Below the pieces are notes generated by a model, which saw only the letters and a list, made by a program, of their open reading frames with translations, had not been told where the DNA came from and searched no databases. Both the position numbers and the translations under genes were made by a program. This document shows, in pieces, positions 11,026-22,810 of a stretch of DNA of 64,000 bases; within the stretch, counting starts at the first letter, position 1, and every line of letters begins with the position of its first letter. This DNA comes from Zingiber officinale (taxonomy: Eukaryota; Streptophyta; Magnoliopsida; Zingiberales; Zingiberaceae): assembly GCF_018446385.1 (NCBI RefSeq), contig NC_055986.1, forward strand, positions 74,423,659-74,487,658, written 5' to 3'.

Positions 11026-12150
11026 TATCTTTCTTGTGATCAATTGTTTCCTTGTGACTAAGTCTTCAACTCCATCATTAATGGCCATGAAAATCATATG
11101 CTCAAATAACTTGCAAAATTCTTCATTCGACGATTCTAAGGATGGGCTATCCTGGGTAATCTTAAGAGCGCTCTTCTTCTTGAACTTCTCTTCTTGTTTA
11201 TTGAGCCTCGTGCACTCAGATTTGTAATGTTTTTTTTCCTATTTTATTCAAACAAATGATATATTTGATTTTGATTTAGATATACTTATGATTTGTGTGG
11301 CCTCTTTGGTTTTCGAAAGATTTTCTTCACATCTTTTTTTTTTTTTTGAAGATTTTGTTTCTTCTCATCAGCTTTTAGATGAAGTTAGCATCTCACTATT
11401 TTCCTCTTTGATTCTTATGCTATGACTTGCATGAGACTTCTTCTCATTCTTTATTTTTGACTTCTTTACAATTAAGATAATACCCTTATCTTTAGGCTCA
11501 ACAATAACAACAACCAAACCTTTATTCCCTTAAGTGGGGTCGGCTATATGAATCCTCTTGCGCTATTAGACTCAATCCCAGACTCAATCCCCTACTGGCT
11601 TAGAAAAATCCATGTATTCGACCCTCCTTAATATGATAAACGCTTAGTTGTTATTGTTATTTTGTGAGTTTGAAACTCACAAAGTAGTCGTCTAATTAAC
11701 TAAAGACAAGTCCTTCGATACCTTGTAAGTGTCTAACATAAGCATCTATCATAGATGACTACAAGCTAGTTAGTGGAAAAGCCTTGAGTTTGTATCTTAT
11801 TACATCTCAGTGGTTGTCCACTTGTTCTTCAATTGTGTGGTGTCTATTAAGGATCTCATTGAACCTTCTACAATCACCATTTCACCTTCTTTCATTGCGT
11901 AATTTCTGCATTTGACTTAGTAATAAATCACATTTAGCAATGCGCGAGTCACACATACCTTTATGAAGCTTGATGAGCTTGTCCCATTGTTCTCTTGAGC
12001 CAGAGAGGTTGACTTTATTGAGTTTATCTAGTGTCAACCTGCATAGTAAAATCAAGTGCTTATCCAAATTTGTTCCCAAACATTTGAAAACCTTCCTCTA
12101 CAATAAAACACTTGTCAATGTATTTATATGACAATATTCTATTCTATCTT
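11026..12150 (-). pseudogene. Sirevirus-like Copia gag fragment, proximal part
   Basis: On the minus strand 12079-11882 reads LNGSREQWDKLIKLHKG-like gag helices (here NLSGSREQWDKLIKLHKG, then CDLLLSQMQKL), as in sirevirus gag. Near 11230-11030 a post-zinc-finger stretch (NKQEEKFKKKSALKITQ by eye) is interrupted by Copia-A and continues at 2830. The RTE LINE tail at 11499-11660 sits inside it. Frames are broken throughout. Confidence 0.65.
11499..11660 (-). mobile_element. RTE LINE 3' tail fragment
   Basis: Plus-strand AACAATAACAACAACC followed by AAGTGGGGTCGGCTATATGA is the reverse complement of the RTE 3' end (CAGCCGACCCCACCTAGTGG, then a TTG-repeat tail) seen at 50590-50640. Only about 160 bp remains, typical of severe 5' truncation. 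It sits within the sirevirus-like gag remnant. Confidence 0.75.
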
Positions 12151-13464
12151 TCTAGTAAGTGAAGTTGTTTCCATTGAAGAAAGGATGTCGTGCTGTGTTG
12201 TAACTCTCTTGCAATGTTCTCTCTTACTCCTTTTGTTGATTAGTCCGTTGGGAGTAAGCTTTAAAACCACTTGTTAAATCAAGAAAGATGATAGAGAGGG
12301 AGGGTTAGGTAACATAATCAAAACTATTTGAAATTATTATCAGGGGTTATCTAAATGCACATTGGAAATGAATGTATTTAAGTTCTTTGAAAATTGTAGG
12401 GAAAAAAGATGTTTTGAAGTTCTTTGAAAAATGCAACAAAATTAAGAAACTTCCAAGTTCTTTAAAAAAATATAGCTATATGTTTGAGAAGCGTATAATG
12501 GAAATATTGAAATAAAAAATATTTCTACGAATTATGAAAATTTAATATAATAAGAAAAGAAAGACAAATACAAAAATTTATGTTGGTCGAATTGCCAATT
12601 CCTACTTCATGGCTTATGAACTTGTATAAAAAAAATCCAGTATTTTTTTTGTTCCTTGGAAATTTCCCAAGGCGGAGAAACCTTTTTACAAAGACCGACT
12701 AGAATAGAATCAATATATGAAAAATAGAAGATGGAAACTTTAAGTTCAAATCCGAAATAAGAAAAACAACCAGAGTAGCAAAAATAGAAAACTACCAACG
12801 AAAAGTGAAAGAACTTCAATGTGAAGAGTAGGATCTCTTTATAGATGGAGTACTTGTTATTATTTCTTGAATGCACATTAATTGTGGGTGTTTTAGTCGA
12901 GTTACCATTGCTTGGTATTCACAGAATGAGATCGTTCAACATTAGTTGGATGATCTGTTGTTACCGTAATGATTGTTGCCTTATCATTACTGTAGTTGAT
13001 TATTTGTCTATCACCAATTGATTGTTTTAATTTTAGTTAACTCAGACTACCTATTAGTCTACTCAACCACATTAGACAATGACACATTGTCTAGTTCCCT
13101 TGGATCTAAATAAGTTCTTCTACTAACTGTGCCATTAGTTGACTATTTTACCGTTGCAATCGACTAAACCAAATAGATTGGTAACCAATTCCCTTGGATC
13201 ATAATTATGTCATTTTGTGTGTTTAAATTTGTTGAATTTGTATTTCCACTGCGAAGTAATCTTGTAAAGAAAGAGCAAACGAGCGTGATAAAGCAAATGA
13301 GATGTATTCAATCCCCTGTTGCTCCCTGCACACTCAAACGCAAGACATCAAATACATAGAGCCTAACTTGACTTGTTGATCACATCAAAACCAGCACGAG
13401 ATACTTACATCCCCTCTAGTCTTTCTTCACGATTCAATATAACAATGTAGATGCAATGGCAAAG
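12151..13464. other. Unassigned, LTR-like sirevirus debris
   Basis: No gene was recognised. The stretch is AT-rich. At 12585-12620 it has a GGTCGAATTGCCAATTCCTA-then-CTTCATGGCTT arrangement that recurs at 18170-18205, 25895-25945 and 27160-27210, always followed by short boxes mentioning GTTGACT/GTCGACT. I infer these are LTR remnants of one Copia family. No boundaries or target duplications were found. Confidence 0.35.
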
Positions 13465-14130
13465 TGATGCAGGATCGACCCTAGAAGATCTCCTGAACTT
13501 CAAAGGGTCATAACTTTTGACTCGGATATTAGAATGAGCCATTGTTTGTCTTGAAGCTGATTTAGAGACTTAGATTTGTTATCGGGTGGAACCCGTGACC
13601 CCCAAATTTCGAATTCGAAAAACATCGTTTAGTGCTTTTTCGGAGGATTTGAACACCATTTTTACTATTTTTAGAAATTTTTGTATTTTTGTTATTTAGG
13701 GTATTTTTGGTAGCTTTGCCTATTATGAGTCAGAGTTTGTTTATATAAGCTTTGGCTATTTGAAAGATTATCCTCTATTCTTAATGAATTTTTCTTTTTT
13801 TGTAAAACCTAGAGAATGACGGGTTTCTCTTTGTTTTTTTTCGGTTTTTCTGCTTGCCTTCTCCTCAAATCCTCCTTCTCATTAGCCTGTAGGATAATCA
13901 CTATCCTCCCGGCGCCGCAAAGTCTAATAGGTGTTGCCAAAAGTCCAAGTTTGCTAAGTGCTACAAGTGCTAATAGAGCTGGAAGTTCAATGTGTTGGTA
14001 AATGAAGTCCTCGTATATTAAGGTGGACTATACTTAGCCAGTGCTCTGAGACGAGTCCTCTTGAGAGACGATGAAATCCCCTGTAGGCCAAGAATGACCG
14101 GAAAGTAAGCATGGAAAAAGTGTTTTGTGC
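13465..14130 (+). repeat. Possible LTR remnant with promoter
   Basis: Starts TGATGCAGGATCGACCC, then GGGTCATAACTTTTGACTCG, wording that resembles monocot Gypsy LTRs. A TATA-like TTTATATAAGC lies at 13740-13750, and a T-rich leader with pyrimidine runs follows near 13790-13900. No matching second copy or 3' boundary is in the window, so this could instead be a host promoter. The 61-codon open stretch at 13816-14001 is not convincing as a protein. Confidence 0.3.
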
Positions 14131-14479
14131 AAGGGTAGCTTTCTTATTTAGTCAGAGATTTAACCAAGAAATATGTATTTCAGGGTCAAAGCCAATGGCA
14201 AGTTGACTAGAAACAATTTTAAACACTGTTTAGAGTATTTCTCGATTTGAATATTGTATTTGGCAAATTTTCACCAAGATAGAGCATTACAATATTCATG
14301 AGATTCACTATGATATTTATGGAGACCTCTTGTTATTGGGCTTATATCGGAAAACTTTACATGGAGTTAGAATTTCTAGGTTCTTTGGAATTCATTTGGT
14401 ACATTGACCAAGTAGTTCTTTCTATCCCTTGCCATGTATATCAAGGAGGGTGATAATTTTGAAGTTGAATTGAAAACAT

Positions 14480-15010
14480 AGCATGTCTTCTCAAATAAAT
14501 GTATTAGGAACTTTGCTTTATTTCTTTGTTTGTCTAATAGTTTCCTATGTCATTTTGTTTATTTATTTTCTTTATCATCGATATCAATCTATTACTTGTT
14601 TTTGTTTTGTACTTCCGCATAACAGGATCAAGCACTTGGTTGCTCTTGTCATTGTAAGAAATATACCACTTGGAACTGACACAATGACAACCTTTGGAAT
14701 GAGAAAACAGATGAAAATTTATACATGAATGAAGTCATGTTGTCATGTGTTGAATATGTTACGAACATGTTCTCCCAATTTTTTCAATTTTGTTTTTTGA
14801 TTAGTTGTTATTTATCATATTTGCTCTCGAGGTCAATGATTCCACCTATTCAGGTGGTTCTAATACTTGTTATGGTTGTCAGGTGGGGCATTGCCAGCTT
14901 TTGCTCAACTAGCTTCCTCCTCATACCATGCAGCCATGTCATCGTCAGCGCTGTCGCATGCTTCCTCTCAGGAAGATAGTATGGAAAGGAAAACGTCGTC
15001 TCCTCTATAG
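14480..15010 (+). pseudogene. Possible terminal exon(s) of an unknown host gene
   Basis: A pyrimidine-rich stretch ending TTGTCAG at 14877-14883 could be a splice acceptor. From it a 40-odd codon frame reads GALPAFAQLASSSYHAAMSS, then SALSHASSQEDSMERK, and stops at TAG near 15011. The Ser/Ala-rich end with codon use unlike the surrounding AT-rich DNA looks like a protein C-terminus. A second acceptor-like site (CATAACAG) precedes 14628. No upstream exons or promoter were recognised, and I do not know the family. It may be a relocated fragment. Confidence 0.3.
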
Positions 15011-15331
15011 CCTATTTACCTTCATTTCTTAGTATCTCAAAGTAACATGCAACCATTTTGTTACTCCCTGCAATCTTTTTGAAGTGAAATAGCTCAAAAT
15101 ATTGAATATGACTACTGCAAAGTTTGTTTTAGCAACACTTTCTCAAATAAGTTTGTTTTGTCTTTATATGGCATCTCTGACATGCTTATTTATGAGCCGC
15201 CTGACAATTTCATGTACAAGTTTGTGGATAGAAGATTAAGAAATAATTTATATTTTTGTTGCAACTTGTGTGTGACTTGTTTATGATAGTGAAGTTTTTT
15301 TTTTTAAAAAAATACGATGATGATTTGGTTA

Positions 15332-15362
15332 AAACTTCACTATTATAATAATAGTGAAGTTT
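15332..15362. repeat. Perfect 14-bp inverted repeat (palindrome)
   Basis: AAACTTCACTATTA, three-base spacer TAA, then TAATAGTGAAGTTT form a perfect 14-bp-arm hairpin. A third copy of the arm (ATAGTGAAGTTT) occurs 45 bp upstream at about 15286, so the whole 15280-15365 stretch can fold in two ways. It may be the end of a foldback element or a remnant of a MITE. Confidence 0.8.
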
Positions 15363-15479
15363 AGGGTCTGCTATCTGTAGGGTATAGCTTAGACTTTTGA
15401 AAAATAGATATAGGTTAGGTTAGGAGTTTGGTCAGGTTGAGATGATAATGGGGCTTAGCTTGATCAAACTGGTTAGATT

Positions 15480-16640
15480 TTCTGTTTTGGCTCCATTTTG
15501 GCCTCTAGGTTCTTGCTCAACAAATTCTTGTTTAAGTCTCCAGTAAGCATCTGTTTTTCATCATTGCTCAAGTCAATTTCACATTTTAGTTATGCTTCTT
15601 CAGTTGCTCAACATTTGGAGCTTGATTGTCAGCTTCTTCTCTCCAAATTCTCAGTTACCAGCTTGTACTTGTCTTGGCCCAAGGCTGAGTCGGGCATAAA
15701 GGTGATGAATAGGTTATTTTGTCATGGGTGTCAGGTTTACTTTGCTTGAGGGTTTATATCATCACATCCTAAACTGAGTGGAAATCCCAAGGTATTCTGA
15801 CATCCATCAAAAGCAGGAATAGAAAGTTCGTTAACTCCCCACTCATCTTGGTGGGATACCCAAACACTAAACCTTTCTCCACAGTCTGCTCAATATCCTT
15901 CTTGGGCTAATTCTATCTTAATACTCCAGAAAACGGTTGCTGTAGGACTCAAGTAACTTACCAATTTGAGCATTTCTTTATCCATCCTTTTGTTCCTTGT
16001 GTCCCAACTTATGCAGATAGATTTCCTCTGTTCAGTATTTGAGGAAAGTGCTTCTAAACTTAACCCCTAAAAATTCTTTTGAGCATTGCTTCGAGGTATG
16101 CTCCATCAAACTTATGTTTGCTACACTAGCCAACTTCTACTTTGCAAAAAACCTTTGGGCATCAACTTCAATCTTGAATCTTAAGCCCAAATTACTTAAG
16201 GAGATCACACTGCCAAACTTCTATCTCTGAATTCTCTCCTGACAAGGCTGTACTTATTTTCTTGTTTTCCTTCACAATTAAAAATTTGATCTTTCATTTA
16301 TACCCTCTTTAGTTACTCATTCGTTTCCAAAGCATTCATTCATCTTTATTTCTGTCTCTAAGTGGCTCCACGATTCTTCCTATTTTAAATACACAACAAT
16401 TGAGTTCTGATAAGGGCAATTTAGGCATTAGATTTTTTTTCTTCTTCATAAATTCTAAGCGTATTAATTTTTAAAGAAATGTGAAGATTTTTTTTAATAA
16501 AAAAGTATATTGTTAAATTAATAGCTATTAATTATTATATTATTTATTAATCATCCTAAATATCTTTAACATTAAAAAAAACAATCAAATGCATACTAGC
16601 TACTAATGTTATGTTACAAATGTTAGGAATTAATAATTAT
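15480..16640. other. Unassigned sequence upstream of the USP gene
   Basis: Nothing is recognised with confidence. Antisense reading of 15780-16230 gives short open pieces with a retroelement gag-like flavour (KIEVDAQRFFAK; SNRFLEY), broken by many stops. I do not assign them. From 16400 to 16640 the DNA is very AT-rich and probably a distal promoter or intergenic spacer. Confidence 0.3.
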
Positions 16641-16949
16641 TGAAAAATAATGGTAACAATAGTCTGCAAAAATCAAGAATAGTTTTATTTATTTTATTCG
16701 AACTAGTTTTCTGGACTTTACCATGGAAGCTATGGTCACGGTGGGCCCCACCCGAATTAGAAACCTCCCCTCGGTTACAACACGGTGGAAATGAATTAGT
16801 TTTCACGAACTCGTTGCTCCGCCATCCTCCTCCTCCTCCATTTTAACTGAATGCCGTTCCTCCTGCCAATCGATCTCTCCCTATTCTCCTATACTTCCTT
16901 GACGTCGTAAGTGGTGAGAAAATAGGTGGCGGCGGTCCCGGCCGGGCAT
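16640..16949 (+). promoter_or_regulatory. Putative promoter and 5' UTR of the USP gene
   Basis: Composition shifts abruptly from AT-rich to mixed at about 16720. Visible boxes are a GTGGGCCCCACC palindrome at 16741-16752, which contains the TCP-factor consensus GGNCCCAC, and TGACGTC at 16900-16906, a bZIP-type core. CT-rich runs with three CTC repeats near 16826-16840 are typical of plant 5' UTRs. No clear TATA box was seen. That these boxes are functional is inference. Confidence 0.4.
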
Positions 16950-17416
16950 ATGGACAGTGGCTGGCGCACCCCGGCAGGGAGCAGGAGGAGGGTCATGGTG
17001 GTTGCCGATCCGAGCCGCGAGGCCAGCGGCGCACTTGAGTGGGCCCTCTACCACGCCGTGGCGGAGCACGACGAGTTGCTTCTGCTCCACCTTGAGCACC
17101 CTGGCGAGAGCACGCCGCCGCGACGGTCCGCATCGGCACCGTCGACGTTCACATTGTTCCTCCGGCGGCCTCCCTCTCTCGTGTCAGCCGGTGTGTCTGA
17201 GCATGACTCTGGCGGAGGGGGTACAAATGCGGGGCCGGTGTTCCTGGAGGCGATGAGGGCAAAGTGCGAGGCTGCGCAACCGACGGTGAAGGTGCAGATC
17301 GAGAGGGTGGAGATGGAAGGGATGGGGAAGGCCACCAAAATTCTGGAACGCGCCCAGTTGCACTGTGTTGACCTTCTCGTCATTGGCCAGCGCCGGAGCT
17401 CCGTCGGCTTCTTAGG
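16950..17416 (+). CDS. Universal stress protein-like gene, exon 1
   Basis: Encodes the N-terminal 155 residues plus two bases of a USP-fold protein. These are small Rossmann-like cytosolic or membrane-associated proteins, some of which bind ATP. The ATG at 16950 is chosen because it gives MDSGWRTPAGSRRRVMVVAD, the usual short basic lead-in to strand beta-1. Then come SREASGALEWALYHAVAEHD (helix 1), ELLLLHLEHP (beta-2), a variable Pro/Ser/Gly-rich loop (residues about 50-95), VKVQIERVEMEG, KATKILERAQ, and DLLVIGQRRSS. The ATP-binding glycine pattern is degenerate, so nucleotide binding is doubtful. The donor GTAACT starts at 17417 and the join is phase 2. Codons are GC-rich, unlike all neighbours. 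It joins exon 2 to give about 208 aa. Confidence 0.85.
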
Positions 17417-17999
17417 GTAACTCATTTACTTTTTATTTAAATATGCCACTCTAAGTTTTTTCTTTTAAAAAGGGTCAATATAGAAATATAAAAGTGGTTT
17501 TTTTTATTCAATTACAAATTTCATAACATAAACTTCTAAATCTAAATTTTCTAATATGCACACTTTGTGACATCATGCATATCACTACTAAAAGTTCTTA
17601 ATTGACATTGAAGAAAATGGGAATACGTTATGCTATATTTTTAAAAATTATATTTGATTTATCAATTATTTCTAAGTTTAATTTATTGAATAGATCCAAG
17701 CTAAGCACTTAATTCTAAAAATTATTTAGATTCTACAATTGTTTCTTTGTCTTCACTCCCTCTTCTGTCGATCAATTGTGGTTTATTGTTTTTTTCCCTT
17801 CATAGGTAGTTAGCAACAATTTTTGATGGTTCGTGATTTTCAATCTCCTTTCAATGATTTTCTGTTTCCAATCTCCTTTAAATGATTTTCTCAAAAATAG
17901 GTATTTCTCCTCATGGTGGTTTTTCTTCTTTACCCCAAATTCCATATAAAATCCTCAAGTTTTGAAATGATATTTACTCAGAATCATATATTACTTGTG

Positions 18000-20127
18000 A
18001 GATTTTTTTTTTTTGGATGAAATTCTTCTATTGCATTCAATACTTTTGTTGGATCGTTGGAGAAGTACTGTCGCATCTTTTTGTTTCTACAAACAAGTAA
18101 AGTAACAGAAAAATAAAAATGATAAACACAAATCAAGGATGCAAACAAATCAATTTATGATGTTTAATGTGGTCCAGTAGTCCTCCCTTAGACTTCTACT
18201 TCATGGCTATGATCCTTAAGGTGAATCACTTCTCGGAAGCACCTTTAATTTTCTTCTTATCAATCAACAATTTGAGTTGGAGAAATCTCTTACAATGTCT
18301 CTTACAAACATTAGAGTTTACGCACAAAGAGATTACAAGGAATGTGAGGTTCATAGAGAGAAAGGTTTAAGAACTTAGAAGACACTTTGAAAGCTTTTCA
18401 ACTTGCCCCTTATGCATTCTTGAGCTGTCAAAAACCCATATATAGAGTTCAAGCATCTAGTGCCATTAGTAGATTGCTGACTTGGATCTGTCAACCAAAC
18501 GGGCATCCAATTGTTGCTTTAATTGATTGGCATTGACCATCACTTAGTCGATATTGACAGCTGTTGATCAATTTGTCTATCAGTGGTCATGGTAATTTTT
18601 TATGTTACCATTGAGCATTTGTCGACTACCACGGCAATAGTCAACTGACAACTTGACTATTCTCTTGAATATCTCAAACAAAAATATTTTGTTCATTAGG
18701 CGAATGGGTCTAAGTTGACTGTCCAATTGACTCAACCATTAGTTGACTTTTTATCACTTCAGTTGATTGGTGCAAACCACAAACCATGAATTTGAGGTTT
18801 AAAGTTTTACTTATTGACTAGAATATCAATGCTAGTCAACTAAGCTACTAGTCAACTAAAGTTTCCCTTTCAGTTGACTCCGACTTTTGATTTCATCCAC
18901 TTCTAAGGCTAAGTTAGCACCTCAATCTAATCCCTTGATCCAATATTGCACTTTCACTCCAACTCTTCCTCAAAGAGTTTTACTTTTGTGCTAAATGGCT
19001 CTTCAAGCCTCAAGACTTCACCATGCCTAGAAGCTCCTTGATTCCGGGATTTCATATGACTAGCATATGGTTCTTGTCAACCTGATGGGACTTCATCTGC
19101 CAAGTCTTTGGTCCTCAACCTACTTAGTCTTTCCAGGTGTCAAGTATTCGGTCCTTATCGAGCTACTTGAGCTTTCATTTCTTGCACCTACAACTTATGA
19201 CAAGTTTTTTTACATGTGCAACTTATGTCAAGTTTTCTGCAAACATAGTTGACATACATATATGAGCTTAACAAATATCCCCTTAAACTTTGTCTAAACA
19301 TCAAAACCACATGTCAATAACATGTTTAAGGCATGATTGCATCAACATTTTTTCTTCCCCCTTTAATGTTTGACATCTGGTTTATGTTTAAGTTAGGTAT
19401 GATCAAAAGCTTATAAAGCAATAATATTAATAAAACAATAAAAAAAATCAAATAGTGAGAGTTTCCAACTAAGCCTTCCCATCTCCGCCTATTATAATAT
19501 TGGTTCTCAACCATCTCATCATGCTCATCATGGTTTCTAACTTACCATTCGAATTTCCCCCTTTGACATATATCAAAAAGAATCTCACCTATACAAGATT
19601 CTTGAAGTATCACGATTAAGGTATAATTCAATGCTTAAAACTTAAGCCTTTCCTCCCACTTCAATTACGGAGATTGCACAAACAATTCCTTTTTTTAAAG
19701 GTCTAAGTTCCTTCTTTTATAAAAAATCTCTCTCCTTTATGGAAACATCTACCTCAATCGGGATAATTTATGCACTTTCAAGGTGAACCTCCTTTTAAAA
19801 GCTGCTACTACTTCAAAAACTAAGAATTTCCCCTCTTTATAGAGTAGAAAGGCTCATAAAGTATCACAAGGTACATTCCTCTCCCTCTGAACTTATGTTT
19901 TGTCCTTGGAAATAAATTTCAACACCTTAGGGAGAAGTTACCCCTTCCCCTTATATAATCATTCTCATAAACTCAAGGTCAGAAACCTTATCATCCCCTC
20001 TTAATGACTTTTCTCCCCCTCAAACCATTATCGTTATACCAACAATGGTCATTTTATCCCATAAACACTTAACTAAGTGTTTTTTTAGGGTTAAAAAACT
20101 CATTGATTAATTTTCATAAAACCATAA
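18000..20127 (-). mobile_element. Sirevirus-like 3' region/LTR relic in the USP intron
   Basis: Repeated GTTGACT/GTCGAC boxes (for example around 18540-18860) occur here. Pyrimidine-rich text with CCCCCTTTAATGTTTGACAT at 19358-19377 follows, and both resemble the region downstream of RNase H in sireviruses. Placement next to an antisense RNase H domain (21560-22200) supports one element on the minus strand. Neither LTR end was located. The interval holds no gene. Confidence 0.45.
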
Positions 20128-20303
20128 GGGTGCGTTTGGTTCAAGTTATCATGTATAACCTTGGTTATGGGGAATAAAACATAACCAAATGTTGTTTGGT
20201 TCAATCTAGGTAATACAACAAAAATATATTTGTTTGAAGGTTTTAATCAATAACCTAGTTTAATATTTTACTAGATTATCCTTAGTTACAAAATCAACTA
20301 TAC

Positions 20304-20344
<41 letters not shown>

Positions 20345-20905
20345 TAAACTCTATTATATTTTACTATATTTTCATGTTGTTTTTTATTTTTATATATATT
20401 TTTATTTTGTTTTTTAATTTTAAATTTTTTTATTTTTTTTAGTTTTTTTAGTTTTTTTGGGGTTTTTTTTTACATTTTTCTATTTTTGTTATAATTTTTT
20501 TAATGTTTTTTTAACATTTTTTATTATTTTTTACTTTTTTAAATTTTTTATGTTTTTTCTATTTTTTAATTTTTTTAAAAAGTTTTTTTTACCATTTTTT
20601 ATGTTTTTTTATTTTTTTATTTTATTTTTTATATTTTATATTTTTTTCTTTACATTTTACTTTTTTGTCACATTTTTCTCTTATCCGAGGGTATTTTCGG
20701 TAAAAAAAATTCGATAATCCCGGAATCAAGAAAAATCTCAGTTTTCCGAGGTTTTCCGATTCCTGGTTGCATGCCCCTTTTGCTGACGTGTCGAGCATGG
20801 AATATTCTCGGGAATCATCGATTACCTAAACCAAACAGGGTTTTTGTTGATAACCTTGGATGGATAACCAAGGTTATCAAGAATAACCCTCAACCAAACG
20901 CACCC
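20128..20905. mobile_element. MITE-like element with GGGTGCGTTTGGTT inverted ends
   Basis: The left end reads GGGTGCGTTTGGTTCAAG and the right end AACCAAACGCACCC. Including the next three bases on each side the arms are a perfect 17-bp pair (TAAGGGTGCGTTTGGTT). The ends and the adjacent TAA/TTA trinucleotides fit PIF/Harbinger (Tourist) MITEs, though the two trinucleotides are complements and not identical, so a clean TSD is not shown. Internal copies of ATAACCTTGGTTAT occur near both ends. The core is a long T-rich run. No transposase is present, so it is non-autonomous. Confidence 0.7.
20340..20700. repeat. Extreme T-rich core of the MITE
   Basis: Over about 360 bp the plus strand is almost entirely T with scattered A. 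It is preceded by an (ATA/ATT) inverted run at 20306-20343 that can form a hairpin. A plus-strand open frame across it encodes only Phe/Tyr/Leu runs and is not a gene. Confidence 0.8.
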
Positions 20906-21559
20906 TTAGTTTAGCCTAAACTGGAATTCTATATTAAGTTTGTAGTATGGCAATTGACTAAACTTAGTGCTAGTCGACTGGATTTCCATTCCTATTGAGT
21001 GCTCAATGGTCCATTTAACTGGTTTTCGAACATTGTTTTGGTCGAAATTTAGAAATACAACAAAAATTCTACAAGTGTATAAATTATGAAGCTTCATAAA
21101 TACACTTGTTATTATATTATCTATCACAGAAAATATATTTATATGAAAATAACTCCTGATTTTCAAGTTTAGCACAAAGTTGGAAACTATGAAAATCTTC
21201 AATGTTTCACCTCAACTTTTTATTATCCAAACACTTAAATTCAAAATTGTTTTCCTATAGTTCTCAAGCATATTCTGAAATTCATTTTGTTTTGGAATTT
21301 TCAATAATGATCTTTAGGCTATATGTACACTTATGCATAAGTTTTCCCCATGATTGATCATTTTCATTATTTATATATAAGATGCTATTTTAGCTCAAAG
21401 TAATGTGTCATAATGAATATTTAAAACCAAAAGCATCTCCCTAACATCTTATGTGATGTCTTGATACATAAATCATGTTCCCTTTCCCTAGGTTCTTTAT
21501 GAGATGTAATGAAGGTATAAACTTATGCTAGGTGATCATGCAACTCTAGCATGACTAGC
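20906..21559. other. Sirevirus-like spacer between MITE and RNase H relic
   Basis: No protein domain is recognised. The text around 20930-20990 again carries the AGTCGACTGG and GTTAACTGG-like boxes seen elsewhere in the LTR-like debris. It is probably the untranslated part between RNase H and LTR of the same antisense element, which the MITE interrupts. Confidence 0.35.
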
Positions 21560-22200
21560 CTAGTCCACAAAGCACATACCAAGCTCTATCCGAAGAGTAC
21601 TAAACTCAGCTTCTGGAAGAGGTTTAGTAATGATGTTTGCAAGGACTTTGATTGTACATGGTTAAGTATTATATTTTCTCTTGCCTCATGGTCCCTAATG
21701 CATCAATGTGTTTTGTTCTTGAGTGATACATTGAGTTCTTACTCAAATTAATGGCACTCATATTCTCACGCAACACTTGAACATTTCTATAGTCTATAAT
21801 CTTCAATTGTGTGCATCATCTAAAGCAATTATGTCAGACATCTGTCCATGACGACATACTCGGTCTTGATCGAGAATAGTACAACACAATGTTACTTTCA
21901 ATTACTCATACTTACTAGGGAAGATCTAAGAAATTGACATCCTTTAATAGTACTCTTCCTATTCAATTTGCATCATACATAATCACAATTAGAGAATCCA
22001 ACCAAATTAAATGCACTGATCCTTGGTTACCAAAGACCTATATTAGGAGTACTTTTGAGATATCTTAATGATCTCTTAATGATAATCAAATGTGATTTCT
22101 TGGCATATGAGTGATACTTAGTACACACAACCACAAACAAGATAATGGATCTACTAGCTATAAGGTACTACAAATTACCTCTGACACCCATATAATGTTT
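21560..22200 (-). pseudogene. Sirevirus-like RNase H relic in the USP intron
   Basis: On the minus strand the broken frame reads SLRYLKSTPNIGLW near 22070. It continues with a CKLNRKSTIKGCQFL-like stretch near 21985-21940, then SIKTEYVVMDRC near 21870. This is the order of Copia RT-RNase H ends (RYLK, DRKSTSG-type and EAEYVA-type boxes). The wording (CQFLG-type after RKST) is that of sireviruses. Stops occur about every 20 codons. It lies antisense to the USP gene. Confidence 0.75.
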
Positions 22201-22289
22201 ACGGTTCACCAAGATTTAAAATCTCGGCCCATGTTGAGGTTTGGATTTTAGACCGGAACAATAAGGTTTCGATATCATATCATGTTGTG

Positions 22290-22810
22290 CCAATATAGTT
22301 TTGGTTCTTTTTTTATTTTTAATTGTAAATGTATATTAATTTTATTAATATTTTGTTATTAAATATATTTTATATTTTGAGATGTCGAATTTATATTTCA
22401 ATATTTTCTCATAAGATAATACCTATTAAAATTTTATAAAAATTATTTTTAAAAATAAGTAATTCTCAAAATTCAAAACTATAAAATAATTTGAAAGGCT
22501 AAAAATAATTATAAAATTATTTAAAAATCTTAAATTATATTTTTGAATGTATTTATAAATTTTTAATTCTAAAAAATTTATTTGAAATGTTTAAGAATTA
22601 TATATTTTTAAAATTTTTTTATATTATTTTAAATATATATATATATTCAAAATTATTTAAAAGTTTTAAGTATTTTATAAAATATTTATTATTTTTTTAA
22701 AATTATTTAAAAATTTAAAAATAATTTTTCATATTTTATAACTATTATTAATAATAGTTTATTTATAAATTATTTATAATTTATTTGGAATTTTTAATTA
22801 ACAGACGGTT
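22290..22810. repeat. AT-rich low-complexity block
   Basis: About 500 bp is nearly all A/T, with repeated TTTTAAAATTATTT-like words and a (TA) run near 22633-22643. No gene or terminal repeats were recognised. It could be ordinary AT-rich intron or a decayed MITE. Confidence 0.6.

Noticed and set aside
20457..20717. Plus-strand 86-codon open frame rich in Phe
   Set aside because: It is the translation of a T-rich simple tract in a MITE core.
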